Notes: generated by a model from the letters alone, not told the origin. 64,000 bases of DNA from Roseomonas alba (GCF_019430885.1 NZ_JAHYBZ010000006.1:186001-250000), one strand, 5' to 3'. Positions 19,065-28,425 are shown, counted from the first letter of the stretch. Made by a program: numbers and translations.

Positions 19065-21137
19065 GTGCGCATTCGAACCATCGCGACAACCGCGCTCGGC
19101 GGCATTGCCGCCGTCGCCCTGGTGGCAGGCGGGCTGCTGCTGCGGTCCAACCTGCAGGATCTCGACCGGGCCGGCGATGCCGTGGCGATGAGCACGGCCT
19201 TCGCCAGCCTCACCCGGCTGCCCCTGCAGGTCGCCGAGGACCGCGCCAGCCTGACCCGCTTCATCACCGCCGACGAGGCCCAGGAGGCCGAGACCCGCGC
19301 CCGCTTCACCGAGATCCGCGGGGAGCTCGACGCCCAGATCGCGGCCGCCCGCGCGGCGATCGAGCGGGCCGGCGACCACCTGCCGCGCACTGTCGGCACC
19401 GCCCTCAACGACCTGCAGGCCACCCTCAATGCGGTCCGTCGCGACGCCGAGGCCGGCCGCCGCCTGCCACGCGACCAGCGGCTGGCGCTGCAGGCCCAGT
19501 CCTCCGCGCGCACCCTCGCGGCCCAGGCGCAGTTCAGCCAGCTCATCCCCGGCATCGAGCAGCAGATCAGCCGCTACAACAGCGACCTCCAGACCCCGGC
19601 CGCCATGGCGCGGCTGACCGTGGACCTGCGCGAGGCGATCTCCGGCTTCCTGGTGCCGACCGGCCCCAGCGTGCGCGCCAAGCGCGCCGCGACGCCCGAG
19701 GAACTGCGCCGCATCGACACCGCCTTCGGCCGCTATGACGTGCTGACCGCCGACATGCAGGCGCGCATGGCGAGCGGCGACGTCGCGCCGGCGCTGGCGC
19801 GCAGCTACGCCTCGGTGCTCGACCGCGTCCTCCTGCCCAACAAGCGCGCCACCGACCGCGCGGTGGACGAGGCCCGCCAGGGCCCGCCGCAGATCAGCGA
19901 GGCGGCCTGGAACGCCGTGGTGGACGCCTTCCGCGGTGTTGCCGAACTGCGCGACATCGCCGCCGCGACGCTGATCGAAGAGGCCGGGCAGGCCGAGACG
20001 GAAGCGTGGCGCGGCCTCGTCATCGGCCTTGCCGCCCTTGGCCTCGGCCTCGCGGCGCTGGGCATCGGCGGCTGGCTGTTCCGGCGCAAGGTACTCGGCG
20101 CCCTGACCGAGATCACGGCAGCGATGAGCACGGTCGCCGCCGGTCGGCTCGATGTCGCCGTGCCGCATCTCGGCCGGCATGATGAAGTCGGCGAACTCGC
20201 CCAGGCACTCGAAACCTTCAAGGAGGCCGCCATCCGCAGCCGCGCCGCCGAGGCCGCGCGCGAGGCCGAGGAACGCGCCAAGGCCGAACGCGCCGCCCGC
20301 ATCGACAGCGAGGTGCGCGGCTTCGACAGCGTGGCCCAGGTCGCACTGCGCCGCCTGACCGAGGCGACCGAGGCGATGACCCGCTCGGCCGACACGGTTG
20401 CGGTCGCGAGCAAGACGACGGGCAGCCGGGCCGACAGCGTGGCGTCGACGGCCGACCAATCCTCCAACGAGGTGCAGACCGTCGCCGCGGCGACCGAGGA
20501 GCTCAGCGCCTCGGTGGTCGAGATCACCCGCCGCGTGCAGAATGCGAGCGGCATGGCGCAGGAAGCGGTGCGGGAGGCGCAGGCGGCCGATACCTCGGTG
20601 CAAGGCCTCGCCGCCGCGGCGCAGGAGATCGGCCAGGTGGTGCAACTGATCACCGACATCGCCGCGCAGACCAACCTGCTCGCGCTGAACGCGACCATCG
20701 AGGCGGCCCGCGCCGGGGAGGCCGGCAAGGGCTTCGCCGTGGTCGCGAGCGAGGTGAAGAGCCTCGCCAGCCAGACCACCCAGGCGACCGAGAACATCTC
20801 CCGCCAGATCGCCGAGATCCAGTCGGCGACCGCCGGCGCGGTGACGGCCATCCAGGGCATCGGCCAGCGCATCGCGCAGATGAGCGAGGTCTCGGCCGAT
20901 ATCGCGACGGCGGTCGATCAGCAGGGCATCGCGACGCGGGAGATCGCCGAAAGCGTCCAACGCACCGCCGCCGGCACCAATGCGATGCGCGTTGAGATCG
21001 GCGAAGTCACGCAATCCGCTGGGCAGATGCATCAGGTGACGGACGAGATGCTGACCGCCATCCGCAGCATGTCCAGCGAATCCACCGGACTGCGCGGGGA
21101 GATCGGCAGCTTCCTCGATCGGATCCGCGCGGCATGA
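19065..21137 (+). CDS. Methyl-accepting chemotaxis protein
   Basis: 690 residues. The start is placed at the GTG at 19065 ([20 protein letters not shown]), nine bases after GGGAG; the frame continues far upstream without family resemblance. TM1 covers about residues 7-27. A long helical periplasmic sensor with Ala/Arg-rich helices spans 28-315, and TM2 is at about 317-338 ([20 protein letters not shown]). A HAMP domain follows to about 392. The signalling domain ends near residue 690 and has the conserved hairpin tip [20 protein letters not shown] followed by [14 protein letters not shown]. It senses an unknown ligand and would signal through CheW/CheA, neither of which is in the window. A strong hairpin lies directly after the stop. 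Confidence 0.92.
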   Translation: MRIRTIATTALGGIAAVALVAGGLLLRSNLQDLDRAGDAVAMSTAFASLTRLPLQVAEDRASLTRFITADEAQEAETRARFTEIRGELDAQIAAARAAIERAGDHLPRTVGTALNDLQATLNAVRRDAEAGRRLPRDQRLALQAQSSARTLAAQAQFSQLIPGIEQQISRYNSDLQTPAAMARLTVDLREAISGFLVPTGPSVRAKRAATPEELRRIDTAFGRYDVLTADMQARMASGDVAPALARSYASVLDRVLLPNKRATDRAVDEARQGPPQISEAAWNAVVDAFRGVAELRDIAAATLIEEAGQAETEAWRGLVIGLAALGLGLAALGIGGWLFRRKVLGALTEITAAMSTVAAGRLDVAVPHLGRHDEVGELAQALETFKEAAIRSRAAEAAREAEERAKAERAARIDSEVRGFDSVAQVALRRLTEATEAMTRSADTVAVASKTTGSRADSVASTADQSSNEVQTVAAATEELSASVVEITRRVQNASGMAQEAVREAQAADTSVQGLAAAAQEIGQVVQLITDIAAQTNLLALNATIEAARAGEAGKGFAVVASEVKSLASQTTQATENISRQIAEIQSATAGAVTAIQGIGQRIAQMSEVSADIATAVDQQGIATREIAESVQRTAAGTNAMRVEIGEVTQSAGQMHQVTDEMLTAIRSMSSESTGLRGEIGSFLDRIRAA

Positions 21138-21141
21138 GGAT

Positions 21142-21160
21142 GGAGGGGCTTCGCCCCTCC
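21142..21160 (+). terminator. Hairpin directly after the chemoreceptor stop
   Basis: GGAGGGGC and GCCCCTCC form a perfect 8-bp stem with a TTC loop, beginning four bases after the TGA. There is no T-run. The same GGAGGGG/CCCCTCC stem recurs at 21376 and, in the second repeat copy, at 35360 and 35445. Confidence 0.5.
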
Positions 21161-21171
21161 GTACCACCCCA

Positions 21172-21397
21172 CCAAAGGCCGAAAGGCCTTTGGACACCTC
21201 CAACTGGCGCCGTGCGGCACGGGCAGAATGGCGTCGGAACCCTCATTTGCGCGCGAAGTGCGCCCGGGGGACTCAGGCCACCTGCGCCAGAGAGCTGCAA
21301 TCCAGGATGCCCGCATCCAGGGGCACTCATGGGCGTTGCAAGGCGCCGTCCCATGAAACCCGATCACGGCTGGTTCGGAGGGGACCGCGCCCCTCCG
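21172..21397. repeat. Dispersed intergenic hairpin-rich repeat, copy 1
   Basis: This fills the gap between the convergent chemoreceptor and dadA genes. It opens with a 9-bp stem, CCAAAGGCC/GGCCTTTGG, closed by a GAAA loop (21172-21193). A variable middle follows (CACCTCCAACTGGCGCCGTG, then TTGCGCGCGAAGTGCGC). It ends with an 8-bp stem CGGAGGGG/CCCCTCCG at 21376-21397. The AGGCCTTTGG..ACTGGCG..GTGC..CGGAA..TTGCGCGC core and the final GGAGGGG hairpin are shared with 35201-35469. No protein is supported here. Confidence 0.7.
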
Positions 21398-21435
21398 ATT
21401 CCAGCCTTAGAGAGGTGGACGAGGCGCCTTCCGCG

Positions 21436-22695
21436 TCACGCCGCCGCGTAGCGCGCGATCGAAAGGTCGGAGGTCTCGATCTCCGGCTTCTTTCCCGTCA
21501 CGAGGTCGGCCAGGACGCGCCCCGACCCGCAGGCCATGGTCCAGCCCAGCGTCCCGTGGCCGGTGTTCAGGTGCATGTTCCTGAACCGCGTCGGCCCGAC
21601 CAGCGGCGTGCCGTCCGGCGTCATCGGGCGCAGACCGGTCCAGAACAGCGCCTCAGAGACATTGCCGCCCTTGGGGAAGAGGTCGGTGACGGAGTGCTCC
21701 AGCGTCTCGCGCCGCGGTTTGCGGAGTTGCAGAGAGAAGCCGGCGAGTTCCGCCGTGCCGCCGACGCGGATGCGGTCGCCGAGGCGGGTGATCGCGACCT
21801 TGTAGGTCTCGTCCATCACGGTGGAGACGGGCGCGCCGGACTCGTCACGGATGGGAATGGTCAGCGAGTACCCCTTCACCGGGTAGATCGGCACGCGGAC
21901 CTCGAGCGGCGCCAGCAGTTCCGGCGTGAAGGAGCCGAGGGCGACGACATAGGAATCGGCGGTCTCGATCCCCTTGTCGGTGACGACGCCGGTGACGCGG
22001 TCGCCTTCCGTGGTCAGGCCCTTGATCGTCGCGCCGTAGTGGAAGGCCACGCCGGCCTGCGCGGCCATGGCGGCCAGGCGCTGGGTGAAGATGTGGGCGT
22101 CGCCGGTCTCGTCACCCGGCATGCGCAACCCGCCGACGAACTTGCCCTGCACGTTCTTCAGCGCAGGTTCGGCGGCGATGCAGCTCGCGGGGTCCAGCAC
22201 CTCATAGGGCACCTTGAAGGTGTCGAGCACGGCAGTGTCGTCGGCCACATGATCGAGCTGCTTCTGGGTGCGGAAGAGCTGCAGCGTACCCATGCTGCGC
22301 CCGTCATAGGCGATGCCGGTCTCGCGCCGCAGATCGCCCAGGCAGTCGCGGGAATATTCGGCGAGGCGGACCATGCGCGTCTTGTTCACCCGGTAGGCGG
22401 CCTCGGTGCAATTGGCGAGCATCATCGCAAGCCAGGAATAGAGGCGGCGGTCGGCGCGCGGCCACATCACCAGCGGGCGGTGGCGCATCATCATCCACTT
22501 CAGCGCCTTGACCGGGATGCCGGGGCCCGCCCAGGGGGCGGAATAGGCATAGGAGAGCTGCCCGGCATTGGCGAAGGACGTCTCCATGCCGGCCGCATCC
22601 TGCCGGTCGATGACGGTGACCTCATGGCCGGCCTTGGCGAGATACCAGGCTGAGGTGACGCCGACGACGCCGCTGCCGAGGACGATGACGCGCAT
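21436..22695 (-). CDS. dadA: D-amino acid dehydrogenase small subunit (DadA)
   Basis: 419 residues from the ATG at 22695 ([20 protein letters not shown]), the standard DadA N-terminus; a Met four codons earlier is possible. The FAD-binding GSGVVG motif is at residues 7-12. The middle carries [20 protein letters not shown] and the C-terminus [20 protein letters not shown], both DadA signatures. Length agrees with the family (about 415-435). This inner-membrane-associated flavoenzyme oxidises D-amino acids, chiefly D-alanine, to 2-oxo acids and feeds electrons to the quinone pool. It is divergent from an Lrp/AsnC-type regulator, the arrangement seen for DadR-controlled dadA in Pseudomonas. It may use D-amino acids released by the deacylase at 6635. 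Confidence 0.94.
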   Translation of the reverse strand: MRVIVLGSGVVGVTSAWYLAKAGHEVTVIDRQDAAGMETSFANAGQLSYAYSAPWAGPGIPVKALKWMMMRHRPLVMWPRADRRLYSWLAMMLANCTEAAYRVNKTRMVRLAEYSRDCLGDLRRETGIAYDGRSMGTLQLFRTQKQLDHVADDTAVLDTFKVPYEVLDPASCIAAEPALKNVQGKFVGGLRMPGDETGDAHIFTQRLAAMAAQAGVAFHYGATIKGLTTEGDRVTGVVTDKGIETADSYVVALGSFTPELLAPLEVRVPIYPVKGYSLTIPIRDESGAPVSTVMDETYKVAITRLGDRIRVGGTAELAGFSLQLRKPRRETLEHSVTDLFPKGGNVSEALFWTGLRPMTPDGTPLVGPTRFRNMHLNTGHGTLGWTMACGSGRVLADLVTGKKPEIETSDLSIARYAAA

Positions 22696-22750
22696 GAGGG
22701 CACCCATTCCGGAAGAATGCTGCGATGCGGCAATGGTGTGACGGTTCGGT

Positions 22751-22829
22751 GTCGCATGTGCTGCGGAAGCGTCGCAGGATCTGCCGTTCGACTGGCATAC
22801 CTGCACAGATTCTGCGAAATTGTCGCAGA
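22751..22829. promoter_or_regulatory. Candidate Lrp-type operator region between dadA and its regulator
   Basis: The hexamer GTCGCA occurs at 22751, 22771 and 22822 on the plus strand. A 7-bp inverted repeat TCTGCGA-N5-TCGCAGA lies at 22811-22829, ending three bases before the regulator's ATG. TGCTGCG also occurs at 22718 and 22759. Spacing of 20 and 51 bases is compatible with binding by an Lrp octamer along one DNA face. The role is inferred from position and symmetry. Confidence 0.5.
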
Positions 22830-22831
22830 TC

Positions 22832-23284
22832 ATGCCAAGCCTGGACGATTCTGACCTTCGTATCCTTCGTGCCCTTCGACAGGACGGACGGATGACCAAT
22901 GCCGCCCTGGCCGAGGCGGTCGGACTGTCCCAATCGGCCTGCCTGCGGCGCCTGCGGCTGCTGGAACGCAGCGGCGTGATCCGCGGCTACACCGCGATCA
23001 TCGACGAGCCAGCGGATCGCGAGACCGTCACGGTGATCGTACAGATCACGCTGGACCGGCAGACGGAGGAGCACCTGTCGCGCTTCGAGGCCGCCGTGCG
23101 ACGCCTGCCGGAGGTGCGCGAGTGCTACCTCATGACCGGCATGTCGGACTATTTGCTGCGAGTCGAGGCGCGGGATGCGGCGGATTACGAGCGCATCCAC
23201 AAGGAGCAGTTGTCGCGGCTGCCGGGGGTGCAGCGGATCCAGTCCTCCTTCGCGATCCGCAGCGTGATCCGGGAGCGCGGCTGA
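22832..23284 (+). CDS. Lrp/AsnC family transcriptional regulator, probably controls dadA
   Basis: About 150 residues from the ATG at 22832 ([20 protein letters not shown]); an in-frame TTG at 22820 would add four residues. The N-terminal helix-turn-helix is [20 protein letters not shown] with wing [14 protein letters not shown]. The C-terminal RAM/AsnC effector domain has [15 protein letters not shown] and [17 protein letters not shown]. Such proteins form octamers that bind an amino acid and switch catabolic genes. Divergence from dadA implies control of D-alanine or alanine catabolism, as by DadR. A palindrome lying on its own start suggests autoregulation. No strong ribosome-binding site is visible, which fits a weakly translated regulator. 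Confidence 0.9.
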   Translation: MPSLDDSDLRILRALRQDGRMTNAALAEAVGLSQSACLRRLRLLERSGVIRGYTAIIDEPADRETVTVIVQITLDRQTEEHLSRFEAAVRRLPEVRECYLMTGMSDYLLRVEARDAADYERIHKEQLSRLPGVQRIQSSFAIRSVIRERG

Positions 23285-23303
23285 CAGCGACGGCGCGGCT
23301 GCC

Positions 23304-24332
23304 TCACCAGTCGTATTTGCCGTTGCGCCAGCGAAGGACATGGCCGTCCGCGAGGCGGACATCGCGCCAGCCCTGGGTTCGGCTGTCGAGGGGCCGCGAC
23401 CCCGGCGATGCGACCAGCCCGCCGAACAGCGGCCGCGCCGCAGCGCCCGAAAGGTCGAGGATGTCCATCGGGCAGTTGCGCGCGCCGCACCAGCCGGAAT
23501 CGTAATTGATATCGAGCAACGCCTCGGCGATGCCGTCGCCATTCAGGTCGACGAACTGCACCGCATAGCCGTTGCGCGGAATCCCGCTGTATTCGCGTGC
23601 CAGATAGGCCGCGAAGCGCGCGCGGAGCGTCGCCTCGGGCACGCCCTGCGCCACTGGAGCCGCTGGCGGCGCGACCGGTGCCGGGGCGGGTGCCGGCGCC
23701 GCCGCCGCGCTGGAACTGGAACTCCCGCTCGAGGGATCGCGCGACGGTGCCGGCCCCAGCGTCATCATGGGGGCCGCGGGGGCGGCGCGGGGCGGCGGCG
23801 CTGCCACCTGCGCGTTGCAGGCCCGTGCCCAGTCGCGAATCGCCGCACCCGATCCGGTGAGCGGGATGTTCACCGACCCGCCAGGTCCTGCCAGCACGAG
23901 CATGCGCCCATCGGCCAGGGCCTGGAACATCGGATGTTCGGACGGCACCGGCGTGGTCATCAGCGGGCCGGTCGGCCCCAGGTCGACGCGAAGGCGGAAC
24001 CCGTGACGAAAACCGTCGATGACCAGCGAAATCTCGACCATCTGGTTCTCGAGCCGCGTCAGCGCGGCCCGATTGTCGGGCGGATGCAGCGTCATCTCGG
24101 GCACCCGCCCTACCGGGCAGGTCACGGCGATGAGGGCAGAGTCCTCATAGTAGCAGCCCGGGCAGAGATCATAGGCGAAGGCGGGCAACTGGTTGCCCGG
24201 CGAGGGGCGGTATTCCCAGCCGACCGGGCGGGTCGGTTTGCCATTGGGGTCCGGCTGAGCCTTCGCGCCGCCCATGCCCCCGAGCACAACGCAAGCCACA
24301 ACCAAGACGCGCAGACACGACTTCAGCATCAT
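23304..24332 (-). CDS. Secreted protein of unknown function with Pro/Ala linker and DxNGDG motif
   Basis: 342 residues. Residues 1-25 are a signal peptide (CLRVLVVACVVLGGMGGAKA). An N-terminal domain of about 150 residues has paired Cys (DLCPGCYYED, then VTCPVGR) and VEISLVIDGFRHGFRLRVDL. A low-complexity Pro/Ala/Ser linker spans about 175-230. The C-terminal domain holds FVDLNGDGIAEALLDINYDS, which resembles an FG-GAP/EF-hand-like calcium site, then WCGARNCPMDILDL and ends LRWRNGKYDW. A protein on the cell surface or in the periplasm is likely. I do not recognise a named family for the first domain. It converges on the Lrp-type gene with 19 bases between stops. Confidence 0.72.
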   Translation of the reverse strand: MMLKSCLRVLVVACVVLGGMGGAKAQPDPNGKPTRPVGWEYRPSPGNQLPAFAYDLCPGCYYEDSALIAVTCPVGRVPEMTLHPPDNRAALTRLENQMVEISLVIDGFRHGFRLRVDLGPTGPLMTTPVPSEHPMFQALADGRMLVLAGPGGSVNIPLTGSGAAIRDWARACNAQVAAPPPRAAPAAPMMTLGPAPSRDPSSGSSSSSAAAAPAPAPAPVAPPAAPVAQGVPEATLRARFAAYLAREYSGIPRNGYAVQFVDLNGDGIAEALLDINYDSGWCGARNCPMDILDLSGAAARPLFGGLVASPGSRPLDSRTQGWRDVRLADGHVLRWRNGKYDW

Positions 24333-24337
24333 GCGGT

Positions 24338-24373
24338 TCCCGGATCCGACAAGGTCAGAATATCCCGGATCCG
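24338..24373 (-). promoter_or_regulatory. Paired CGGATCCG palindromes upstream of the secreted protein gene
   Basis: TCCCGGATCCG occurs twice, at 24338-24348 and 24363-24373, a 25-base period. Each copy contains the 8-bp palindrome CGGATCCG. They lie immediately upstream of the start at 24332, where a repressor could block initiation. No protein partner is known. Confidence 0.3.
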
Positions 24374-24411
24374 GAAAGTATTGCCAGTGGCAGAATGGAC
24401 GTGATCGAAGA

Positions 24412-25332
24412 TCAGGCCGCCAGCAGACGCTCGCGCCGCTCCAGCCGTGCCATCAGATAGTCCACCTCGCCCGCCGTTTCCTTCGACATCTTCGGCCCCG
24501 GCGCGCGCAGCGTGTCATGGGCGATGATGCCGCGCTTCTTCAGCACGTATTTGCGGATGGCGAGGCCAAGGCCGGGCTGCACCTCGGTACGGATCAGCGG
24601 CAGATGCGTGTCGAACAGGTCCTGCGCCGCGTCGCGCTGGCCGGCGGCCATCAGCGCGCAGACCTTCACCAGCATCTCGGGATAGGCATAGCCGGTCATG
24701 ATCCCGTCCGCGCCGCGGGCCAGTTCCTCCGGCAGGAACTGCCCGCCGACGCCTCCGAGGATAGCGACGCGCGGCATCTTCCCCTCGGCTTCCATGCGGC
24801 GGATGGCGGTCAGCTTGTCGAGGCCGGGCCAGTCCTCCGCCTTCAGCATGACCATGCGCGGATCGGCCGCCATGCGCGCGATCATCGGCGCGGTCATGGT
24901 GATGCCCGTGAGCTGCGGATAGTCCTGCAGCACGAAGGGCGCGTCGACCACATCCATCGCCTGGGCGATGTAGGTGATAACCGCCTCATCCCCCTTCAGC
25001 CCCGGGGTCGGCGACACCATGATCCCCGCCGCACCGAGATCCAGCGACCCGCGCGCGATGGCCTTCATCTGCGCGAAACCGGGTGCCGAGGCCCCGACCA
25101 CCACGGGAATGCGCCCGGCCGTCCGCTTCAGCACGCGGTCGACGAAGGTAAGGCTCTCCGCCTCGGTCAGCTTCGGCGCCTCCCCCATCACGCCGAGGAT
25201 GGTCATCCCCGAGGCACCGGCGGCGATGAAGGCATCCGTCATCCGGTCGGTGCTGGCAAGGTCGAGCGCCCCGTCCGGCAGGAAGGGCGTGGGGGCGATG
25301 ACGAAAACGCCCTTGGCGGAACGGTCGAGCAT
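24412..25332 (-). CDS. Dihydrodipicolinate synthase family aldolase (not DapA)
   Basis: 306 residues from the ATG at 25332, which is properly spaced from GGGAAGGG; two other Met codons upstream are too close to that site. The TIM-barrel plan of the DapA/NAL family is clear. Schiff-base Lys164 is in VMLKAEDWPG and Tyr138 in VLQDYPQLTG. The DapA motif GTTGE, which supplies Thr-Thr to the proton relay, is replaced by G47-V-M-G-E51. It therefore should not make dihydrodipicolinate; it is more likely a lyase or aldolase for a pyruvate- or 2-oxo-acid-yielding substrate. It is divergent from the PrpF gene with 62 bases between starts and probably belongs to the same catabolic block. Confidence 0.85.
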   Translation of the reverse strand: MLDRSAKGVFVIAPTPFLPDGALDLASTDRMTDAFIAAGASGMTILGVMGEAPKLTEAESLTFVDRVLKRTAGRIPVVVGASAPGFAQMKAIARGSLDLGAAGIMVSPTPGLKGDEAVITYIAQAMDVVDAPFVLQDYPQLTGITMTAPMIARMAADPRMVMLKAEDWPGLDKLTAIRRMEAEGKMPRVAILGGVGGQFLPEELARGADGIMTGYAYPEMLVKVCALMAAGQRDAAQDLFDTHLPLIRTEVQPGLGLAIRKYVLKKRGIIAHDTLRAPGPKMSKETAGEVDYLMARLERRERLLAA

Positions 25333-25394
25333 GGGCATTCCCTTCCCAGCAATGATCACCGCGCCAGTCTAGCGCCGCCACAAGGACCCGTCAC

Positions 25395-26534
25395 ATGGAC
25401 CAGGTCTTCATCCCCGCCATCTTCCTGCGTGGGGGTTCCTCCAAGGGCGTCTTCTTCCATGCCAAGGACCTGCCCGAGGACCGGGCGAAGCGGGATGCGA
25501 TCCTCCTGTCGGTGCTCGGCAGCCCCGATCCCTATGGGCGGCAGCTCGACGGCATGGGAGGTGGGATCTCCTCGCTATCCAAGGCGGTGATCATCGGGCC
25601 CCCGACGCATCCGGATGCCGATGTGGACTACACCTTCGCCCAGGTCGCGGTGGACCGGCCGCTCGTGGACTGGTCGGGCAATTGCGGGAACCTGTCCTCG
25701 GCCGTCGGGCCCTTCGCGGTGGATGAGGGGCTGATCCGGGCCTCGGATGGCGAGACGCTGGTGCGCATCCATCAGGTCAACACGAAACGCATCATCCATG
25801 CGCGCTTCCTGGTGCGCGGCCGCCGCGCGGCGACGGAGGGCGATTTCGCCATGGCCGGCGTCGCCGGCACGGGGGCGCGCATCCGGCTGGATTTCCTGAA
25901 CCCCGGTGGCGGCGCGACGGGGTCGCTGCTGCCGACCGGCAACGTGATGGACGTATTGGAACATGAAGGCCGCCGCTATCGCGCGACGCTGGTCGATGCG
26001 GCCAATGCCTGCGTCTTCCTCGACGCGGCGGAACTCGGCCTGACCGGCACGGAAAGCCCCGAGGCGATCGAGGCACGTCCCGAAGCGCTGGCACTACTGG
26101 ATGCACTGCGCCGGCAGGCGGCGGTGCGCATGGGCCTCGCCGCGACGCCGGAGGCGGCACCGCTCGCTATCCCCAAGGTCGCCGTCATCGCCGCGCCGGC
26201 CGCTTATCGCGCGCTGGATGGTGTGACGATTGGCGCGGAGACGCATGAGGTCGCGGTCCGCATGATCTCGATGGAGCGCGCCCATCGCGCCGTGCCGCTG
26301 ACCGGCGGCATGGCGCTCGGTGTGGCCGTGCGCATCGATGGGTCGCTGCCACAAATTATCGGTGCGGCGCCGAAGACGGATGAGGTGCGGCTCGCCAATC
26401 CGTCTGGTGTCCTGTCGGTCGGTGCGGAAGTGCGACGCGGCGACGATGGCTGGGTGGCGGACAGCGCCGTGGTGTTCCGTTCCGCGCGCCGTCTGATGCA
26501 GGGCGCGGTGGCGGTGCCGACCCGCCTGTTTTGA
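25395..26534 (+). CDS. PrpF family isomerase (2-methylaconitate / 4-oxalomesaconate type)
   Basis: 379 residues. The start MDQVFIPAIFLRGGSSKGVF is typical of the family. Further signatures are GSPDPYGRQLDGMGGGISSL, VDWSGNCGNLSSAVGPFAV with the active-site Cys, and LDFLNPGGGATGSLLPTGN. PrpF proteins move a double bond in unsaturated tricarboxylates (aconitate, methylaconitate), and GalD-type members tautomerise 4-oxalomesaconate. It leads a plus-strand series with a Bug binding protein and two LigI-like hydrolases. LigI itself makes 4-oxalomesaconate, so a GalD-like step is plausible here. The exact substrate is not determined by the sequence. Confidence 0.86.
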   Translation: MDQVFIPAIFLRGGSSKGVFFHAKDLPEDRAKRDAILLSVLGSPDPYGRQLDGMGGGISSLSKAVIIGPPTHPDADVDYTFAQVAVDRPLVDWSGNCGNLSSAVGPFAVDEGLIRASDGETLVRIHQVNTKRIIHARFLVRGRRAATEGDFAMAGVAGTGARIRLDFLNPGGGATGSLLPTGNVMDVLEHEGRRYRATLVDAANACVFLDAAELGLTGTESPEAIEARPEALALLDALRRQAAVRMGLAATPEAAPLAIPKVAVIAAPAAYRALDGVTIGAETHEVAVRMISMERAHRAVPLTGGMALGVAVRIDGSLPQIIGAAPKTDEVRLANPSGVLSVGAEVRRGDDGWVADSAVVFRSARRLMQGAVAVPTRLF

Positions 26535-26592
26535 CGCGGCCTGCGGGCGTGCGATGCTGGCCGCGTCCAGAAACGCCCGGAGGAAACATCCG

Positions 26593-27573
26593 ATGCTCAG
26601 CCGTCGCCAGACGCTGGCCGCAGGGGCCGCGCTTCTCGTCGCGGGCGAGGCGCGCGCGCAGGCCGCATGGCCCGACCGCCCGATCCGCGTCATCGTCCCC
26701 TTCGCCGCCGGCGGCAATGCCGATGCGATCGGCCGCATCCTCCAGCCGCGCCTGCAGGAGAAGCTCGGCCAGCCGGTGGTGGTGGAGAATCGTCCCGGTG
26801 CCGGCGGCGGAGTCGGCGCCGATGCCGTCGCCCATGCGCGGCCCGACGGCTACACGCTGCTGATCGGGTCGAACGGCCCGCTCTCGGTGAACCCCGTGGT
26901 GCAGGCGCGCCTGCCCTATGACGCGGCGAAGGATTTTGCGCCCATCGCCATGGCGATGCAGGTGCCGCATTGCCTGGTCGTCCAGCCCAGCTCGCCCTAT
27001 CGCACCGTCGCGGATGTCGTCGCGGCGTCGAAGCGCGCTGCGGATGGGATCGGCATTGGCACGGCGGGCGTGGCGAGTGCGACGCATCTCTCGCTCGAAG
27101 CCTTCAAGGCGGCGACGGGGGCGAACCTGCTGCACGTGCCCTATCGCGGCGGCGGGGCAGCCTTGCCGGATTTCCTCGCCGGCAACCTGCCGATGCTGTT
27201 CACGGAATTCTCCACGGCGCTGCCGCTGCATCGCGACGGCAAGGCGCGCATCGTCGCGGTGGCCTCGGCCGCGCGGCTGTCCGCCCTGCCCGATGTGCCG
27301 ACCATGATCGAACAGGGTGTCCCGAACTTCACCGCCGGATCCTATGTGGGGCTGCTGGCGACGGCCGGGTCGCCGCCCGAGGCGATGCGCAAGCTCGGCG
27401 AGGCCATGGCCGCCATCGTCCGCGAACCCGATTTCCGCAGCCGCATGGAAGCGATGGGGGGCGAGGCCGCCATGGGAGCGCTCGCCACGCCGGACGGTTT
27501 CGCAACCTTCATCGCCGCCGACCTGGAACGCTCGCGCACGGTCGCGCGCGCCGCCGATATCCGGGTGGAGTGA
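26593..27573 (+). CDS. Bug family (TctC-like) solute-binding protein
   Basis: 326 residues from the ATG at 26593, behind CGGAGGAAACATC. An Arg-Arg signal peptide, MLSRRQTLAAGAALLVAGEA, ends at ARAQ. The mature start WPDRPIRVIVPFAAGGNADA and VVVENRPGAGGGVGADAVA are diagnostic for the Bug family of tripartite tricarboxylate transport; THVPYRG-type loops (LLHVPYRGGGAALPDFLAG) line the ligand cleft. It should bind a carboxylate in the periplasm. No TctA/TctB membrane proteins are in the window. It lies between the PrpF gene and the first LigI-like gene and presumably captures the pathway's substrate. Confidence 0.92.
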   Translation: MLSRRQTLAAGAALLVAGEARAQAAWPDRPIRVIVPFAAGGNADAIGRILQPRLQEKLGQPVVVENRPGAGGGVGADAVAHARPDGYTLLIGSNGPLSVNPVVQARLPYDAAKDFAPIAMAMQVPHCLVVQPSSPYRTVADVVAASKRAADGIGIGTAGVASATHLSLEAFKAATGANLLHVPYRGGGAALPDFLAGNLPMLFTEFSTALPLHRDGKARIVAVASAARLSALPDVPTMIEQGVPNFTAGSYVGLLATAGSPPEAMRKLGEAMAAIVREPDFRSRMEAMGGEAAMGALATPDGFATFIAADLERSRTVARAADIRVE

Positions 27574-27575
27574 CC

Positions 27576-28421
27576 ATGCGCCGAACCCCGCCAGGTGCCA
27601 CCGACTGCCACTGCCACATCTTCGGCCCGGCGGCGCGGTTCCCCTATGCCGAACCGCGCTCCTACACGCCGGAGGACGAGACGCTCGAGGACTACCTCGC
27701 ACTGCTCGACCGGCTGGAACTGGATCGCGGCGTGATCGTGCAGCCTTCGGCTTACGACCGCGACAATGCCTGCACGCTGGATGCTCTGCGCCGCGCACCG
27801 GACCGGCTTCGCGGCGTCGCGGTGGTGGGGTCCGAGGCGACACCCGACACGCTGCGGGCGATGCACCGCGACGGCATTCGCGGGCTGCGCGCCAATGAAT
27901 ACCGCCGCGACGGCCAGGCGGCCTATCACGGTGGCGTCCGGCTGGAGGAGATCGAGCCCTTCTTCCCGGTGATGGCGGAACTGGGGTGGCATCTGCAGCT
28001 CTGGATCGATGCGCGGCACCTGCCGGATTTGGAACCGCGCCTCGCCAAGGTGCCGGTGCCGATCGTGGTCGACCACATGGGGCGGATGCACCACAGCCAC
28101 GGGACCAGCGATCCGGGCTTCCAGGCACTGCTGCGAGGCATTGGGGACGGGCGCTATATGGCGAAGGTCTCGGGCACCTATCGGCTGGGCGCGGTGAAGC
28201 CGGACTATCTGGAGGCGAAGCCCTTCCATGATGCGCTGGTCGCGGCGAACCCCGACGCGCTGGTCTGGGGCACCGACTGGCCGCATCCGCGCCCGGATGG
28301 CGGGCGGCCGGACGCGAAGCGACTGCTGGAGGTCTTCCTTGACTGGACGACCGATCCGACGGTGCGCCGGAAGATCCTGACCGACACCCCTGCCCGCCTT
28401 TACGATTTCCCGAAGGCCTGA
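27576..28421 (+). CDS. LigI-like amidohydrolase (2-pyrone-4,6-dicarboxylate hydrolase family), copy 1
   Basis: 281 residues from the ATG at 27576, three bases after the Bug gene stop. The N-terminal motif DCHCHIFGPAARFPYAEP has His12 and His14. Later signatures are PIVVDHMGRMHHSH, a KVSGTYRL strand and LVWGTDWPHPRPDG, with the catalytic Asp in GTDWPHP. This is the lactonase branch of the amidohydrolase superfamily that works without the usual metal pair and opens carboxylated pyrones or lactones. It differs from the next gene in carrying RGLRANEYRRDGQ where LigI has RGVRFNFVKR, so its substrate probably differs from that of its neighbour. Confidence 0.85.
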   Translation: MRRTPPGATDCHCHIFGPAARFPYAEPRSYTPEDETLEDYLALLDRLELDRGVIVQPSAYDRDNACTLDALRRAPDRLRGVAVVGSEATPDTLRAMHRDGIRGLRANEYRRDGQAAYHGGVRLEEIEPFFPVMAELGWHLQLWIDARHLPDLEPRLAKVPVPIVVDHMGRMHHSHGTSDPGFQALLRGIGDGRYMAKVSGTYRLGAVKPDYLEAKPFHDALVAANPDALVWGTDWPHPRPDGGRPDAKRLLEVFLDWTTDPTVRRKILTDTPARLYDFPKA

Positions 28422-28425
28422 TGCC

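Noticed and set aside
18966..21203. A 745-codon minus-strand open frame opposite the chemoreceptor gene
   Set aside because: It has no recognisable motif, is compositionally skewed and lies over a well-defined chemoreceptor.
24412..25332. dapA of lysine biosynthesis
   Set aside because: The GTTGE motif is replaced by GVMGE and the neighbours are catabolic.
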